A DNA stretch of 40,659 bases from Sporosarcina ureae (GCF_029267015.1 NZ_JARIEA010000057.1:1-40659), one strand, 5' to 3'. Numbered from the stretch's first letter, positions 32,091-40,593 are shown. Notes: generated from the sequence alone by a model not told the origin. Numbers and translations are program-made.

Positions 32091-32205
32091 GGCTAGGTCC
32101 AGCTCTTTCCTTAAAGCAAGGTTCTTCTGTCAGAAATATAATAAAAAAATTAAATAAACGCTAAATAATTTTATATTGTTTATTATTCGTTTTATTGAAA
32201 TCTTC

Positions 32206-32234
32206 TTGACATACCATGACGAATTAGGTAAAAT
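32206..32234 (+). promoter_or_regulatory. Sigma-A promoter of dehydrogenase pair 2
   Basis: TTGACA (32206-32211), a 17-nt spacer and TAAAAT (32229-32234) form a strong promoter 62 nt before the start. Around and after the -10, TTAGGTAA (32224-32231) and TTACCAAA form an imperfect inverted repeat, and TCAAATTACCAAACT (32237-32251) is the inverted copy of the element before pair 1. Confidence 0.65.
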
Positions 32235-32295
32235 TGTCAAATTACCAAACTATCTATTTAACATTAAAGATTTTTTGAAATTAGGGGGATGGAAA

Positions 32296-33075
32296 ATGAC
32301 CGATCATAAAGATGTAAAACCAGGCGGATCGAATGCTGGACAAGCACCCGATACAAGTCGTCGTCAATTTATGAAAAATTCCGGTTTAGTCGTCGGTGGA
32401 GTCGCAGGTGGTTCATTGTTAGGTGGACTACTGACTAACCAATTTAAATCCGATAAAAGCGCACCCGTTAAAACGGATACGAAAAAAGTAGAGCTAACTG
32501 AAGCACGTATGTTCTTTTCGAGATATGAAGACTTCGTCGTTCTTGAACAAGCAACTGAGCGCATATTGCCAAAAGACGATAATGGTCCAGGAGCGATTGA
32601 ATTAGGAGTTCCTTACTTCATCGATAAACAAATGGCTGGCTCTTGGGGCATCAATGGTTCCGATTACAGACAAGGACCATTTTTAACAAATGATCCGCCC
32701 GTTGATCAAACTAGTTTAAACAGAGGCCAAGTAATTATCACTGGAATTAGAAAAATGAATGATGAAAGTAGAAAACGTTTTGATGTAACGTTTGATAAAG
32801 CAGAAGAAGAGCAGCAGATCGAAATTTTACAAGACTTCGAGAGCTCTAAAGTAAAACTTCGCGGCGTAAATGCGGGTAGTATGTTCCAGTTACTTCGTGA
32901 ATTGACAATGGAAGGCGCATATTCTGACCCATTATATGGTGGAAATCGTAATATGGCTGGCTGGGAAATGCAAGAATTCCCTGGTGCTGTGCCTTCATAC
33001 GCAGACATCATCGAAAAAGACGAATTCGTTAAACGCGATCCAATGAGTCTAACAAGTTATCAACAAAAATCGTAA
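32296..33075 (+). CDS. Gluconate 2-dehydrogenase subunit 3 family protein, Tat substrate (copy 2)
   Basis: This is a 259-aa protein from the ATG at 32296, chosen because GGGGG lies 7 nt upstream; the upstream ORF extension to 32176 overlaps the promoter. The twin-arginine signal is TSRRQFMKNSGLVVGGVAGG near residue 20. The mature domain parallels copy 1: FVVLEQATERILPKDDNGPG, VPYFIDKQMAGSWG, YRQGPF and EGAYSDPLYGGNRNMAGWEM. It should form a complex with the flavoprotein encoded 17 nt downstream and direct its export. Copy 2 has no tat genes attached and may use the translocase of copy 1. Confidence 0.9.
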   Translation: MTDHKDVKPGGSNAGQAPDTSRRQFMKNSGLVVGGVAGGSLLGGLLTNQFKSDKSAPVKTDTKKVELTEARMFFSRYEDFVVLEQATERILPKDDNGPGAIELGVPYFIDKQMAGSWGINGSDYRQGPFLTNDPPVDQTSLNRGQVIITGIRKMNDESRKRFDVTFDKAEEEQQIEILQDFESSKVKLRGVNAGSMFQLLRELTMEGAYSDPLYGGNRNMAGWEMQEFPGAVPSYADIIEKDEFVKRDPMSLTSYQQKS

Positions 33076-33092
33076 TGTAAGGGGTTTAATAC

Positions 33093-34853
33093 ATGGCTGA
33101 AAAACTAGAAAAAGTAGACGTTGTCGTTGTCGGAAGCGGTTGGGCCGGAGGAATCGCATCGGCTGAATTAAGTAAAGCTGGCTATAAAGTGGTCTGCCTA
33201 GAACGCGGTAAGGAAAGAAGCACAAAAGATTTCATCGGTTCAAAAGACGAACTTCGTTATACAAAACGTCATGAGTTAGCTCAGGATTTAACGAAACAAA
33301 CGATGACGTTCCGAAACAATATAGGTGATGACGCAATTCCTATGCGTAAACATAATGGATACCCAATCTACGACGAAGGTACTGGCGGGACATCCGTGCA
33401 TTGGTCAGGTTGGTCGTATCGCTGGCTTCCCTCCGACTTTGAAGTCCGTACTAAAATCGTAGAAAAGTACGGTGAAGAACGAATCCCTAAAGATATGCCG
33501 ATTCAGGACTGGGGCGTTACATACGATGATATGGAACCGTATTATGATAAGTGGGAAAAAACGGCGGGGATCTCAGGTGAAGTGAATCCATTAGGACCAC
33601 CACGTGCAAACGATTATCCAAACCCACCAATGAAAGAGTCTCCACCTATCAAATTATTCAAAGAAGCTACGGCTAGTCTTGGGTATCACCCATTCCGTAT
33701 GCCAGCTGCAACGATTTCACAACAATATGTAAATCCAGATGGCGAAACAATCAACGCATGTGTATTTTGTGCATTTTGTTCTATGTACGGTTGTGACTTT
33801 GCGGCAAAAGCAGATCCGATCGTTACAGTTCTTAAGACAGCACAAAAAACAGGAAACTTTGAGATCCGTAACAATGCACACGTAAAACGCATTCTACATG
33901 ACGGGAAAAAAGCAACTGGCGTATTGTACGTTGATCCACTTACTCTTGAGGAATTCGAACAACCGGCGGACCTTGTTGTATCGGCTGCATTTTTCTCAGG
34001 TAATAACCGTTTGATGATGCTATCTGGAATCGGAGAACAATATAATCCCGAAACCGGAAAAGGCGTAATCGGTAAAAACTTCACTTCTCACTACACAGGA
34101 ACTGGCGGAAACTCCGCTACTGCATTCTTTGAAGATAAGAAGTTCAATACATTCGCAGGCGCTGGAGCACTCGGTTGTGTAATCGATGACTTTAACGGAG
34201 ATCATATCGATAACACGGATACAGACTTCCTTCTTGGATTTAATATCAGTATTTTCCAAGACGGTGCGGCGGCTATCTCGAATAACCGTGTTCCTCAAGG
34301 TACTCCATATTGGGGTAAAGAGTTTAAAGAGAAATCCATTCATTATGCACATCGTTATTTAAATATTGGTGGTATGCAAGGTACGTTACCACGTACGCAC
34401 AATTACTTGGACTTGGATCCAACGTATAAAGATATTTACGGTGATCCTCTTCTACGAATCACAGCTAAGTTTACAGACCAAGAACGCAATATGGCGAGAG
34501 CAATAGCTGAAAAGTGTGCAGAAATCGCAGAAGAAATGGGCGCGGATATCGTCAATACTCCTCCTGTATCGGACGATGTAGAAATGACTTCATCCAGCGT
34601 CAATACACACGCAGCAGGTGGCGTGATCATGGGTACAGACCCAGAAATCTCCGCTGTTAATACGTATTCACAAGTATGGGATATGGAAAACGTATTCGTC
34701 GTTGGCGGATCATCATTCCCTCACTTCGGTAACTCGAACCCAACAGAAACGATTGGCGCATTCGCTTATCGTGCAGCTGAAGGTATGATTAACTACCTTA
34801 AAGGTGACGGTGGTTTATTGGTTGAACCGAAGAGCAGTAAAGCTACAGTTTAA
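33093..34853 (+). CDS. GMC-family FAD oxidoreductase, gluconate 2-dehydrogenase-like (copy 2)
   Basis: This 586-aa flavoprotein is paralogous to the one at 26083. It has the FAD motif VVVGSGWAGGIASAELSKAG at the N-terminus, GTGGTSVHWSGWSYRWLPSD near residue 100, the cysteine motif CVFCAFCSMYGC (Cx2Cx2Cx4C) near residue 228 and the C-terminal active-site region NTHAAGGVIMGTDPE ... GGSSFPHFGNSNPTETIG. There is no signal peptide. The substrate is a sugar, polyol or aldonate by family; differences around the catalytic His (FPHFGNSNPT versus FAHNSGYNPT in copy 1) suggest distinct substrates. ATG at 33093 follows AAGGGG. A strong terminator ends the operon. Confidence 0.9.
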   Translation: MAEKLEKVDVVVVGSGWAGGIASAELSKAGYKVVCLERGKERSTKDFIGSKDELRYTKRHELAQDLTKQTMTFRNNIGDDAIPMRKHNGYPIYDEGTGGTSVHWSGWSYRWLPSDFEVRTKIVEKYGEERIPKDMPIQDWGVTYDDMEPYYDKWEKTAGISGEVNPLGPPRANDYPNPPMKESPPIKLFKEATASLGYHPFRMPAATISQQYVNPDGETINACVFCAFCSMYGCDFAAKADPIVTVLKTAQKTGNFEIRNNAHVKRILHDGKKATGVLYVDPLTLEEFEQPADLVVSAAFFSGNNRLMMLSGIGEQYNPETGKGVIGKNFTSHYTGTGGNSATAFFEDKKFNTFAGAGALGCVIDDFNGDHIDNTDTDFLLGFNISIFQDGAAAISNNRVPQGTPYWGKEFKEKSIHYAHRYLNIGGMQGTLPRTHNYLDLDPTYKDIYGDPLLRITAKFTDQERNMARAIAEKCAEIAEEMGADIVNTPPVSDDVEMTSSSVNTHAAGGVIMGTDPEISAVNTYSQVWDMENVFVVGGSSFPHFGNSNPTETIGAFAYRAAEGMINYLKGDGGLLVEPKSSKATV

Positions 34854-34870
34854 TAGTATACAAGCCATGC

Positions 34871-34900
34871 AAAAAACCAGACATCTTCGTCTGGTTTTTT
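34871..34900. terminator. Bidirectional terminator after dehydrogenase pair 2
   Basis: AAAAAACCAGAC pairs perfectly with GTCTGGTTTTTT around ATCTTC. It also serves the convergent ABC permease gene. Confidence 0.9.
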
Positions 34901-34909
34901 GTTGTTTTC

Positions 34910-36487
34910 TTATCCTTCTATATCCCGGTTCGTATAGCGATTGATGCCAATCATCATCAACAAGATCGCCACTGCTATCAACCCACCAGCATACAACCAA
35001 TTCATATCCTCTATCGGCAATTTTGAAACGAATCCGAAAGGTGACAACTTTTCCATCCACACAGGAAATTGGAACAGCCCGCCTAAATAAAGCGTCATAA
35101 ATCCATAGAAAAGATATAACCAAACCAACCCGACTGCTTTCTTGACAATGCCGATCAAACATGAACTGACACCGATCATCACCGCAATGGCTGGAAAATG
35201 TACGATTGCTGACTGCCAAACCGTTTGGATAGAAAAAGGTTCTTCCATTGAAGTAGTTCCTGCTAGCCATAAACCAAGTGCTGCAAAACTCAACATCATA
35301 ACAGCCGTAATACATGCAAGCACTAGATACGACATAAATAACGCAGTTCTAGATACGGAACGGCTAAGCACTACATCCACACGAGATTTACGTTCTTCCC
35401 CCACCACTTTATGAATCGATAGCAACGCGGGAATCGTACTGATGAATGCTAACACCGCCATGAGCATAGGCAAGAATTGGGCGGTTAACGAACTGTTTTC
35501 ATCCGCCACAATCATCGAAGCGAGCATATCATTGTCTTGAAAAAACGCATCTAAATCACCAAGGACTGAACCATATGACACACCGAGCACCAACATGCCG
35601 ATGGACCACGATATGAATGTCGTCCGTTGTAATCGCCAAGCGAGGCCAATCGGCGAACGCAACAAAACAGATGCATGCGCACGACCGTTTCTTGACGGAA
35701 TCAAGCCAGATCCAATATCCCGTTTTCCTAGTAACATCACCGCAAATAAAAACAACACAGCACCCGCGACGAGTAAGCCACCTACAGGTAACCAGTTATT
35801 CTCACTGTACGGCTGAACTTGCGTCAACCAGCCAAATGGCGGAATCCACTCCGTACCTGACCGTAGTAAATAGCAGGCGATCATCACCGTGAATGACAAC
35901 CCGACCGCTCCCCGCGAACTTCCGGCCATTTGGGAACAAACGGCTGTGATACTCGCAAAAAATATCCCGATCGCACCAAGTCCCGCGCCATAAATGAACG
36001 ACCCCGTTACTCCCATACTATCGAATGATAGACTATACAGACCCACACCAATCAATAAAGCTAGCAGTAGATTCACTCCGGTCAACGTCAGCATCGAAGC
36101 CGTCAACTGCGAATCCCGGGCGACTGGAAATGACCGCAATAACTCCGCTTGCCCTTCTTCTTCCTCTGCTCGCGTATGTCGCACCATCAATAAAATATTC
36201 ATGATAGCGACTGCGATAGCGGTCATCAATAGCATCTGATGCGATACCATCGCACCTAGCGTGTAATTCGCAAGGTCACCAGGACCGACCATCGCCTCCA
36301 TCACCGGGTTTTTCATCGTTTCCGCTAACACATCCCGGTCTTGCTGTGTTGGATATAATTCATTAAGAGCCGGTGGAACAATCAGCGTCAGCGCAATGAT
36401 CCCAATAAGCCACCATACATATCGCAGCCGATCTTGGCGGATAATGAACATTGATAGACGAGAGACTCCTACAAAGCGCTCCTTCAT
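34910..36487 (-). CDS. ABC-2 type transporter permease
   Basis: This membrane protein of about 525 aa has two halves of six helices each, the layout of the tetronasin/polyketide-antibiotic exporter permeases. The N-terminal SMFIIRQDRLRYVWWLIGII and the repeated second-half start SPIGLAWRLQRTTFISWSIG mark the duplicated units, and RHTRAEEEEGQAELLRSFPV matches VVGEERKSRVDVVLSRSVSR as the cytoplasmic coupling segments. It forms a complex with the ATPase encoded immediately upstream. The start is ATG 36487 (or GTG 36490), preceded by GGGAG and overlapping the ATPase stop. The cargo is probably a drug or antimicrobial by family; this is not shown here. Confidence 0.88.
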   Translation of the reverse strand: MKERFVGVSRLSMFIIRQDRLRYVWWLIGIIALTLIVPPALNELYPTQQDRDVLAETMKNPVMEAMVGPGDLANYTLGAMVSHQMLLMTAIAVAIMNILLMVRHTRAEEEEGQAELLRSFPVARDSQLTASMLTLTGVNLLLALLIGVGLYSLSFDSMGVTGSFIYGAGLGAIGIFFASITAVCSQMAGSSRGAVGLSFTVMIACYLLRSGTEWIPPFGWLTQVQPYSENNWLPVGGLLVAGAVLFLFAVMLLGKRDIGSGLIPSRNGRAHASVLLRSPIGLAWRLQRTTFISWSIGMLVLGVSYGSVLGDLDAFFQDNDMLASMIVADENSSLTAQFLPMLMAVLAFISTIPALLSIHKVVGEERKSRVDVVLSRSVSRTALFMSYLVLACITAVMMLSFAALGLWLAGTTSMEEPFSIQTVWQSAIVHFPAIAVMIGVSSCLIGIVKKAVGLVWLYLFYGFMTLYLGGLFQFPVWMEKLSPFGFVSKLPIEDMNWLYAGGLIAVAILLMMIGINRYTNRDIEG

Positions 36488-37386
36488 CACGACTCCCTGC
36501 TTTCCGCTGTTCCTTCATAGTGTCGCATGAATAAATCCTCAAGCGTCGGTGGTGCACTTTCAATTCTTTGTATGCCATAACTGCCCAACTTCTGCATAAT
36601 CAATTCCATCTCTTCTGCATCCGCATGAAATGTCCAACCTAATTCCGTCTGTACCACGTCATGGACGCCTTGCCAGGAAGCGAGCGATTCCATTGGAACT
36701 CTCGTTTCCACCGCTAGTTGCATACGTGTTAAATGTCGCAGTTCATTCAATGTGCCGCACTCGATTAGCCGACCTTGCCGAATAATGCCGACGCGATCAC
36801 ATAACTTCTCAACTTCGGACAGAATATGGCTCGACAGCAACACCGTCTTCCCTTCCGCCTTCACTTCTGCCACGCATTGTTGAAAGACTTTCTCCATTAA
36901 CGGATCCAGTCCCGACGTCGGTTCATCGAGTAGAAATAACTCCGCATCCGAAGCGAAGGCCGCTACGAGCGCAACCTTCTGTCGATTCCCTTTCGAATAC
37001 GTCCGACACTTCTTCGTTGGATCCAGCTGAAAACGTACCAGTAATTCATCACGTTTTTGCGTATTCATTTTCCCCTGAAGACTTGCGAATAAGTCAATCA
37101 CTTCCCCACCCGTCAGCTGCGGCCATAAATTTACGTCACCTGGCACATACGCAATACGACGATGAATCTTCACCGCATCGCGCCACACATCCTCACCAAA
37201 AATCGTCGCCGTTCCACTCGTCTTACGAAGCATGCCAAGCAACACCCGAATCGCCGTCGACTTTCCTGCCCCATTCGGCCCGATAAAGCCGAATACTTCC
37301 CCTTTCATCACCGATAGATCCAGTCCATCCAACGCATGATGCGCACCGAAAGCTTTCGTCACTTGCTTCATCTCAATCACGTTCAT
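36487..37386 (-). CDS. ABC transporter ATP-binding protein
   Basis: This 299-aa ATPase has Walker A GFIGPNGAGKSTAIR near residue 35, the signature CRTYSKGNRQKVALVAA (a variant of LSGGQ with YSKGNRQ, common in drug-exporter ATPases), Walker B ELFLLDEPTSGLDPL, and the H-loop VLLSSHILSEVEKLC. The C-terminal ~80 residues form the extension typical of antibiotic-resistance type ATPases (NatA/CcmA-like). The start at 37386 is 7 nt after GGGAGG; an ATG 6 nt upstream is too close to it. It overlaps the permease start, showing coupled translation. Confidence 0.93.
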   Translation of the reverse strand: MNVIEMKQVTKAFGAHHALDGLDLSVMKGEVFGFIGPNGAGKSTAIRVLLGMLRKTSGTATIFGEDVWRDAVKIHRRIAYVPGDVNLWPQLTGGEVIDLFASLQGKMNTQKRDELLVRFQLDPTKKCRTYSKGNRQKVALVAAFASDAELFLLDEPTSGLDPLMEKVFQQCVAEVKAEGKTVLLSSHILSEVEKLCDRVGIIRQGRLIECGTLNELRHLTRMQLAVETRVPMESLASWQGVHDVVQTELGWTFHADAEEMELIMQKLGSYGIQRIESAPPTLEDLFMRHYEGTAESRES

Positions 37387-37453
37387 CTGCATGCCTCCCT
37401 AAGTTCGAGTCAGACTTTTCTATTTAATTACAGTGTAGCATAGACGCACCAAA

Positions 37454-37482
37454 CAGGCAGCCATCCACTCGACGGCTGCCTG
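37454..37482. terminator. Hairpin between SLH gene and ABC operon
   Basis: CAGGCAGCC (37454-37462) pairs perfectly with GGCTGCCTG (37474-37482). The T-run after the stem on the minus strand is short (TTTGG), so it may be a moderate terminator for the SLH gene. Confidence 0.6.
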
Positions 37483-37516
37483 TACTTTATACGGTGCATT
37501 CCTTCCATATATTAAC

Positions 37517-38995
37517 TCAATCATTAAATATCATATCGTCTTCTTCACTACTTTCCGCATAGACATGCAGATAAGGCCCTAGTTTACTGACCCGTACCGT
37601 AATGCCATAGTAAATCCGATGACTTCCCGGTACTACTTTGCTGTCAGGGAAGTCGATAAAGAATTCTCCTGTTTGCTTCGGCGTAATTCGGAACACATTC
37701 GTCCCCGGATCTCTCGTCACCGTCGCAATCTGCTCACTTCCCTTAGGCAGCACATGCTGACCAAGTAAAGCTCCATCCCATATTTCCACCACTTCATCTG
37801 GCTTGATCGGTGTTACGTGCGTATAATAATAAAACGCATCGTCGACCTTAATCGACGAAATATAATAACGCACTTCTTTCCCGTCTGTATACGTAACTGT
37901 CGCAATGAATTCTCCCGCTTGATCGAGCTCAATACTATTACAATACTGCAGCTTTTGATTTTCGCATCGCTCGTACTCCACACTTTCATCCACTGGTGTT
38001 CCATCCTTTGTCGCGAGTGTGATGGATTTCGCATCAATGAATGCTTCATTGCTTTCTATTTGTTCATACTGCTTCCATAACTGTACCGGAGTCGAATAAA
38101 TATCAGATGTCTCTTCCAATGAAATATCCCACTCACCCTTCACTTGTTTCACATGCACATAGTACTTTCTATAGTCTTTATCAGCAGGATTCGCTACTCC
38201 TCCTCCAGAGAAAGACAGTGTAGCTGTCCCTTCCTTCTTCGGAACGATATGGACCTTCGTCTTCAAATTGACATGGCTTGGAATTTCACTGTCCGCCACA
38301 ATATCGAATACTTCCGAATTCGTTTGGCTGACGTCGCTAAACCGTTTCCACTTATAGTCTTTCGCGTGCAACGTCATAATCCCCGTCTTCACTTCTTCTG
38401 ACGCTTTCAGTATTTTAGCTGCTTGCCCTCTCGTAATAGAAGCATTCGGGCTGTAAGTCGTAGGAGAAGTTCCCGTTGTCAAACCGAGCTGATACAAACT
38501 GTAAATTCCGTCCCTATGACCATTTTTATGCACAACATCTTTGAACCCATAGTCCGGATCTCGATACAATGGCAATTCAAACGCTTTGATAATAATAGAA
38601 GCCATTTGCGCCCGTGTGATGGAATCATTCGGTCCGAAGCGCCCATCGCCATAGCCATTGATCACCCCATTTTCTGCAAGGATCGCAATTGCCTTATAAT
38701 AGCCATTTGCCATAGTGACATCTTTGAATTTCGGATCTTTCACATTCGCAGACTCCAGTTTTGTCAGCTTGACGATAATCGCAGCAGCCTGTCCCCGTGT
38801 AATGGAATTTCCAGGTTTGAACGTGCCGTCAGGATAGCCGCCAATAATATGGCGTGACGCTAGTTCATTGACGGCTTCCGCAAAGTGTTTTGACGCCGGT
38901 ACATCCGGAAATGATTGTGCACTGGCTGACATACTTGCAACTGGCAGACTGCAAGCGAGTAAGAACATCGCACATCCAGCTAAAAACTTGTTCAT
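37517..38995 (-). CDS. SLH-domain surface protein with distinct C-terminal region
   Basis: This is a 492-aa exported protein with a signal peptide (AGCMFLLACSLPVASMSA, ending near SAQS) and three SLH domains (HIIGGYPDGTFKPGNSITRG; GVINGYGDGRFGPNDSITRA; LGLTTGTSPTTYSPNASITR). They are closer to the canonical SLH pattern than those of paralogs A-C. The remaining ~290 residues are beta-rich, with repeated strands such as GTATLSFSGGGVANP, GEFIATVTYTDGKEVRYYIS and TGEFFIDFPDSKVV, suggesting two or three Ig-like domains, and end in a very acidic SSEEDDMIFND tail. A Cys pair is present (CENQKLQYC). The start at 38995 follows AAAGGATG. Its cell-wall location is firm, its role unknown. Confidence 0.88.
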   Translation of the reverse strand: MNKFLAGCAMFLLACSLPVASMSASAQSFPDVPASKHFAEAVNELASRHIIGGYPDGTFKPGNSITRGQAAAIIVKLTKLESANVKDPKFKDVTMANGYYKAIAILAENGVINGYGDGRFGPNDSITRAQMASIIIKAFELPLYRDPDYGFKDVVHKNGHRDGIYSLYQLGLTTGTSPTTYSPNASITRGQAAKILKASEEVKTGIMTLHAKDYKWKRFSDVSQTNSEVFDIVADSEIPSHVNLKTKVHIVPKKEGTATLSFSGGGVANPADKDYRKYYVHVKQVKGEWDISLEETSDIYSTPVQLWKQYEQIESNEAFIDAKSITLATKDGTPVDESVEYERCENQKLQYCNSIELDQAGEFIATVTYTDGKEVRYYISSIKVDDAFYYYTHVTPIKPDEVVEIWDGALLGQHVLPKGSEQIATVTRDPGTNVFRITPKQTGEFFIDFPDSKVVPGSHRIYYGITVRVSKLGPYLHVYAESSEEDDMIFND

Positions 38996-39104
38996 TCGAT
39001 TTCATCCTTTCTCTAGTTTGGTAAGTATCGTACAGACGAGAAACCAAAGAAATAGTTTCAAATCTTTTTAAATACTAATATACCGACTATAAGAACATCG
39101 TATT

Positions 39105-39134
39105 TTGAATAGTCTGTCATGCTAGTATATACTA
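39105..39134 (+). promoter_or_regulatory. Promoter with palindromic -10 for the DUF6440-like gene
   Basis: TTGAAT (39105-39110), a 17-nt spacer and TATACT (39128-39133) form a promoter. The -10 lies in a perfect 12-bp palindrome TAGTATATACTA (39123-39134), possibly an operator. Confidence 0.5.
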
Positions 39135-39161
39135 ATAGTAAGAAAAAGGGAGGCTGATCCA

Positions 39162-39350
39162 GTGGATACGAAACGTTTTGAAATCATCGAGAAACAGGGG
39201 AAAATGATGCAATTCCAAGTGATACGAGACAATGAAACAGGCGTGCTTTATATGTCGCAAGCACAAGGCTACGGTCTCGGGATGACAGTTCTCGTCGACG
39301 CCGAAGGAAAACCACTCGTGGATGAAGAGTATTTGCGATCTGGTCGCTAA
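39162..39350 (+). CDS. Small DUF6440-like protein
   Basis: This 62-aa protein has the pattern KRFEIIEKQGKMMQFQVIRD, then ETGVLYMSQAQGYGLGMTVL and GKPLVDEEY. The (R)FE...I.D.ETGV.Y......G.G.T.L.D..GKP order matches the DUF6440 family of small Bacillota proteins; the link is from memory. It is probably a single beta-sheet domain. The start is GTG at 39162 with GGGAGG 8 nt upstream. It stands before the recombinase gene in the same direction, with about 100 bp between. Confidence 0.75.
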   Translation: MDTKRFEIIEKQGKMMQFQVIRDNETGVLYMSQAQGYGLGMTVLVDAEGKPLVDEEYLRSGR

Positions 39351-39448
39351 ACTATGTAGACATCCACACTCTATTTTTCAATGAATAAAATTCTTTCATG
39401 CGGACATACTGGCTACTACTAGATTGCCAATATGGGAGTGTGAATAGG

Positions 39449-40291
39449 ATGTTGATTTGCGAAGCTTGGACGAAATACGAAGCAGATAAACGCATTGAAG
39501 GATATTCTCCTCTGACACTGAAAATGTACAGTTATCAATGCGACATGTTGAAACGATTTGTCGGTGATGTATCGATGGAGGATATCACGACGGACGAACT
39601 GAAAACCTATTTGATCGAATGTGGCAGTCACTTAAAACCTTCGAGTCTCGGACACCGTGTTCGATTCATCCGATCGTTATTCAAATGGACACATGAAGAA
39701 GGTTTTATGGCGAAAAACCCAGCGTCTAAATTAAAAGAGCCCAAAATGGGACAACGAATTCCAAAGTTTCTTTCCAAACATGAAATAGAACATTTGCGCG
39801 AAGCCTGTGATACTACGATGGAGAAAGCCTTGTTCGAGTTTTTCTATTCTACCGGTTGCCGTATTGGAGAAGTAGCTTCACTCAATCGGCAAGATATCGA
39901 CTTCATCGGTAACTCGGTCATCGTGCTCGGTAAAGGGGACAAAGAACGCGAAGTGTATTTCAATGTACGGTGTGCGATTTGGCTAAAAAGATATTTAGAA
40001 GAACGCGACGATCAAGACCCCTGCCTATTCGTCACCGAGCGGAATCCGAAGAAACGTATGAGCATCGACACACTGCGATACACTCTCAAGCGCGTATCAA
40101 AACGCTCAGGCATTAACAAATCCATACACCCTCATCAATTACGGCATAGTTATGCAACGCATCTGATTAACAACGGCGCTCCCCTAGAAGTAATCCAAAG
40201 TTTACTCGGACACGAGAAAAGTGAAACTACACGAATTTACGCGCACTTAAGCGGGAAACTACGCCATGACTTGTATAGTAAGTATTTTTAA
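39449..40291 (+). CDS. XerC/D-type tyrosine recombinase
   Basis: This is a 280-aa site-specific recombinase. The N-terminal SAM-like core-binding domain (YEADKRIEGYSPLTLKMYSY ... LGHRVRFIRSLFKWTHEEG) is followed by the catalytic domain. Its catalytic residues are Arg in STGCRIGEVASL, Lys in VIVLGKGDKERE, HxxR in HPHQLRHSYATHL, His in QSLLGHEKSETT and the nucleophile Tyr in TRIYAHLS. Its length and layout equal XerC/XerD and related stand-alone recombinases, without the extra N-terminal arm of phage integrases. The start at 39449 is preceded by GGGAG at 10 nt; an earlier in-frame ATG at 39398 lacks a ribosome binding site. No attachment site was recognised nearby. Confidence 0.9.
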   Translation: MLICEAWTKYEADKRIEGYSPLTLKMYSYQCDMLKRFVGDVSMEDITTDELKTYLIECGSHLKPSSLGHRVRFIRSLFKWTHEEGFMAKNPASKLKEPKMGQRIPKFLSKHEIEHLREACDTTMEKALFEFFYSTGCRIGEVASLNRQDIDFIGNSVIVLGKGDKEREVYFNVRCAIWLKRYLEERDDQDPCLFVTERNPKKRMSIDTLRYTLKRVSKRSGINKSIHPHQLRHSYATHLINNGAPLEVIQSLLGHEKSETTRIYAHLSGKLRHDLYSKYF

Positions 40292-40299
40292 TGTGGATC

Positions 40300-40335
40300 A
40301 ACACTACCGAATTTACTTGGTAGTGTTTTTATTTT
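40300..40335 (+). terminator. Terminator of the recombinase gene
   Basis: AACACTACC (40300-40308) pairs perfectly with GGTAGTGTT (40319-40327), followed by TTTATTTT. It lies 9 nt after the recombinase stop. Confidence 0.85.
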
Positions 40336-40411
40336 GTATTTATATAGTAAATCATAACTATCTTAAGTACACTATCAATATAGTAATTGACCAACAGTTT
40401 ATTCAAAATTA

Positions 40412-40420
40412 TGTTATAAT
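40412..40420 (+). promoter_or_regulatory. Extended -10 promoter before the structured leader
   Basis: TGTTATAAT is a perfect extended -10 (TGnTATAAT). No good -35 is seen at 17 nt, which extended -10 promoters do not need. Transcription would start about 40427, right at the hairpin that follows. Confidence 0.5.
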
Positions 40421-40428
40421 GTCCCTAA

Positions 40429-40461
40429 CTATACAGCGACTGTAATTTCAGTGCTGTATAG
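40429..40461 (+). other. Stable hairpin at the 5' end of a leader RNA
   Basis: CTATACAGC (40429-40437) pairs perfectly with GCTGTATAG (40453-40461), and an inner ACTG/CAGT stem extends it past one unpaired base on each side. It would form the first 33 nt of the transcript from the promoter at 40412. There is no T-run after it, so it is not a terminator. The following 40462-40580 holds no ORF that I can support; the leader could be a cis-regulatory RNA or a small RNA. Confidence 0.45.
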
Positions 40462-40584
40462 AGTGTTACGAGAATATGTTACTGTGGTCTGGATTTGAAT
40501 CGATTAACTTTAACTTGGCAGTATTAAGCAAACGGGCCATTTTGTTTTATAAATGATCTTGTAAAGACTAGCGTTTTCTGTTGG

Positions 40585-40593
40585 TGTTATAAT
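40585..40593 (+). promoter_or_regulatory. Second extended -10 promoter before the edge gene
   Basis: TGTTATAAT occurs again, 44 nt before the ATG of the gene at the window edge. It would give a short leader without the hairpin. Confidence 0.45.

Noticed and set aside
32176..32295. Upstream extension of subunit 3 copy 2
   Set aside because: It contains the promoter and has no ribosome binding site; the Tat signal would be placed too far from the N-terminus.
23715..38995. CRISPR or intergenic repeat arrays
   Set aside because: Repeated DNA is due to the SLH coding repeats and paralogs; there are no regularly spaced short repeats with unique spacers.
39449..40291. Recombinase as integrase of the replication operon near 1.8-4.5 kb
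   Set aside because: They are about 35 kb apart with ordinary chromosomal genes between, and no attachment repeats were found flanking the interval by eye.
40500..40560. Riboswitch or T-box in the final leader
   Set aside because: I could not find the T-box core, purine, SAM or other familiar conserved segments, nor a clear terminator/antiterminator pair; only the 5' hairpin is supported.
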